From Pomacea canaliculata (taxonomy: Eukaryota; Mollusca; Gastropoda; Architaenioglossa; Ampullariidae), in contig NC_037597.1 in the NCBI RefSeq assembly GCF_003073045.1, positions 26,550,158 through 26,614,157 on the forward strand: DNA of 64,000 nt, given 5' to 3'. A model generated the notes under the pieces. That model was not told the origin of the DNA and did no database searches. It was given only the letters and a program-made list of their open reading frames with translations. Positions 62,401-64,000 of this stretch are shown here, piece by piece (position 1 is the first letter of the stretch; the number at the start of each line of letters is the position of its first letter). The position numbers and the translations under genes are program-made.

Positions 62401-63788
62401 ACTACAGGCTGAAGCCAGTCATGCGTATCCTTGGCTCTGGATTGTTTGCTGGGGATTATCTGAGGTTTAATGTAAAGACTAGCCTGTCAACATGAAAATA
62501 AAATTGCCGGAAGAATTAATATAATACAGAACTGTCATTAGTTTATTACAAAAAATATGTAGTGAATTTTTAATTGAAAATGTACTTAAATTGGAAATAA
62601 GAATGTCTCTGAAGGTTGCAACTCATGCAAGAACTTTGAGTGAATGCTTATAAAGCATTGCCCAATCAGTGAGCAAACTTTTGCGTCATTAAAAAATAAC
62701 ATCAAGCCCTCTTTCCTAAATCCTTGTCAGAAGTGCAATTTCATTAGTGTTACCAATCAACTTAGGAGATGATCTTAACTATTAGGAGCTTATGGGCGAC
62801 AACTGCTCTTTAGCAAAACAAATTAATATTCAGTGAGGTTACTGGTCCTGGCTGCTGTGGGCTTCACTGTCCCAGGTGTACCTCCTTTGATCACTACAGA
62901 ACGCTCTGTAAAAGAAGCAACTTTTAAAGTATTAAAGAGAATTTACAAGGACATTTTCATTGCATCTTGTCTGCATGATAGAATTTCCCCCAGTATTGTG
63001 GAATTTTGATTTATCTTTATTTTTAGTGATTATGTTGAATCACATAAAAATAATTTTGTGTTAAGTCTTTAATTGTGCTGTCAATGTTCAAATGAGGGAG
63101 GATTGATTATCTGGACACAGCATGTGCAAGTATTGTGTGTGTACATTTGTGCATGTCTATGTATGTAACTGAGTGTCTAACTCATATCTTGATAATTAAG
63201 CTCCTTAACGGTCTTAGGTGCATTTTTAAAGCCATTAATCAGTTATTGCCCCAGACAGTATTATGCCACAGTTGCAGTGCCTGTTCTTTGTGGGGTGTGT
63301 CCTGCCATGTTCCAGGTGAGTCATCCAGACATGCTCTCTTGCTTCCTGGCTAGTCGGTGCAAAATTTCTAGAATGTTTTGAATTTTGTGACTCACTGACT
63401 TTTTGAATTCATGAGAGGGCCCTTCTCTTCCTAGTCATCGAATCTCAGTACTGCATGTACCCAATGGTAGTGTAACCAATATGATACTGGCAGCAAAAAG
63501 AAAAAAGAAATTCTTTGGCAGCTCATTCAATATGAACAAAAATGGAAGAAGTTAAAAAGATTTATTTTAGAATCAGGATTGGTTTTGTTGTTCTTATCAT
63601 TTAGCTTTCTGACTGCACTCTGTAATGCTTTTCACTTTTATAAGACAAGAATATAGCTGCTTCCTTATTTAAATTTTTTTTTTAAATGAAAAAAATCCCT
63701 CCAGACTCAATAATATTTCTGTCTAATTTTATGTTTTACAGAAGTTGTCAGCTCGATGGCTTGTTATCAACCAAAGATACGAAGATGG
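50463..63788 (+). CDS. XPO5: XPO5 (exportin-5), 5' 25 exons; runs off the window
   Basis: Exportin-5 is the RanGTP-dependent karyopherin that carries pre-miRNA hairpins and other dsRNA from nucleus to cytoplasm. Exons: 50463-50603, 52085-52206, 52456-52528, 52773-52910, 53184-53366, 53830-54017, 54239-54315, 54613-54712, 54924-55007, 55233-55358, 55674-55764, 56334-56447, 56736-56902, 57389-57484, 58226-58357, 58931-59037, 59490-59582, 59866-59965, 60080-60145, 60591-60706, 61249-61349, 61798-61894, 62288-62424, 63218-63315, 63742-63788; about 931 residues of a roughly 1200-residue protein. Landmarks: RHFGLQIVEHFIKFRW, WPQLWPDLFPHL, DWVNISHIT, SCEYSRVDFDNDEDF, RSRAVKNVRQHGCSFL, HLPDYRLKPVM, FLKPLISYCP, RWLVINQR. 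Exon 6 is one base short (188 bp): after GTGCGAG the frame slips, so MLSDENLQLHAAECLLLIVS is read only after a shift. Intron 17 has a GC donor. The C-terminal exons lie beyond 64 kb. Confidence 0.96.
50860..51830 (-). mobile_element. RTE-type LINE with endonuclease and RT tail, internally deleted
   Basis: Lies antisense in XPO5 intron 1. On the minus strand, 51830-51400 resembles the APE endonuclease end (GHSGLSNTNDRGLQLLKF, WNSPDNSIHNQINFIL, DDTDHHLIL). The part from 51340 to 50860 gives the C-terminal end (NAVGPREPLLATVKKRKLVW, TVLRECVEGRRQKTG). The reverse transcriptase core between them is missing and there are frame breaks. Confidence 0.65.
55951..56231 (+). mobile_element. tRNA-derived SINE, one copy plus a partial second
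   Basis: A box TGGCGCAACGG (55960-55970) and B box GGTTCAGCTCT (56011-56021) are spaced as in a tRNA-type RNA polymerase III promoter. The body (GGCATCTGTTTACAGGG, TTAGTTGCTGGCTCAGA) recurs in degraded form at 23.06-23.15 and 35.57-35.64 kb. From about 56146 a second partial unit repeats the B-box region and body (GGCTCAAAATCTCATCTTAAG, GGCACCTGTTTACATGG). It lies in XPO5 intron 11. Confidence 0.75.
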
Positions 63789-64000
63789 GTAGGTTCGGTT
63801 ATCAGAAGATGTGTAATTCAAGCAGATTGTAAAGTACCTCTCTTATTATGTTCCATTTTTTCTTATATGCTGAAGACAGTGGACCCAAATCTAATGGGTG
63901 TGGTCAGAGGTTTGGTTATCTCATTGATGGGACCACATTTTCTTCAGTTTGGTGCCCTTGACCTTATTGAATGTCTTGCTGCTTGAACCAAGAAATCATA
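63789..64000 (+). other. Start of XPO5 intron 25 to the window edge
   Basis: After GAAGATGG the donor GTAGGT opens the intron. No further exon that aligns with exportin-5 is visible before the window ends. Confidence 0.6.

Overview
The window is a stretch of animal nuclear genome: AT-rich, intron-rich and full of transposable elements. Gene content and the LINE, SINE, hAT, P-like and TTAA-type repeats fit a lophotrochozoan, most likely a gastropod mollusc. That assignment is inference, because no species-diagnostic sequence is present.

Layout. Bases 1-162 hold a short terminal coding exon of an unrecognised + strand gene, followed by about 8 kb of AT-rich non-coding sequence that could be its 3' UTR. 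From 8.5 to 9.7 kb lies a GC-richer block with weak minus-strand coding signal and a CRE palindrome. From 9.7 to 15.6 kb is a transposon pile-up: a LINE split by an antisense LINE that is itself split by a pogo/Tigger-like MITE, then a decayed P-element-like transposon with a THAP domain and 31-bp terminal inverted repeats, then a solo LTR.

From about 11.5 to 37.2 kb there is a direct tandem segmental duplication. Each unit carries a six-exon epoxide hydrolase gene of the EPHX3/EPHX4 type (+ strand: copy A 16.0-22.3 kb, copy B 25.5-34.9 kb) followed tail-to-tail by the last exon of an acidic secreted-protein gene (- strand). Only unit B is joined to the upstream exons of that gene (36.4-39.5 kb); unit A has an orphan but open last exon. 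Each hydrolase copy has one single-base frameshift, in different exons. The units differ by clean insertions (solo LTR in A, 4.3-kb hAT element in B), whose empty sites can be read in the other copy. Copy A intron 3 holds a retrocopy of a STRAD pseudokinase gene; copy B retains at most a short piece of it.

From 42.4 to 64 kb lie two conserved genes head to head with only 95 bp between start codons: BABAM2/BRE (- strand, 11 coding exons, complete, 379 residues) and XPO5/exportin-5 (+ strand, 25 exons in the window, running off the right edge). BABAM2 is the scaffold of the BRCA1-A and BRISC deubiquitinase complexes; exportin-5 exports pre-miRNA hairpins. A 2.7-kb element with TTAA target duplications sits in a BABAM2 intron and an antisense LINE in XPO5 intron 1. 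XPO5 exon 6 also lacks one base, so the single-base frameshifts in this window may be residual assembly errors rather than pseudogene marks.
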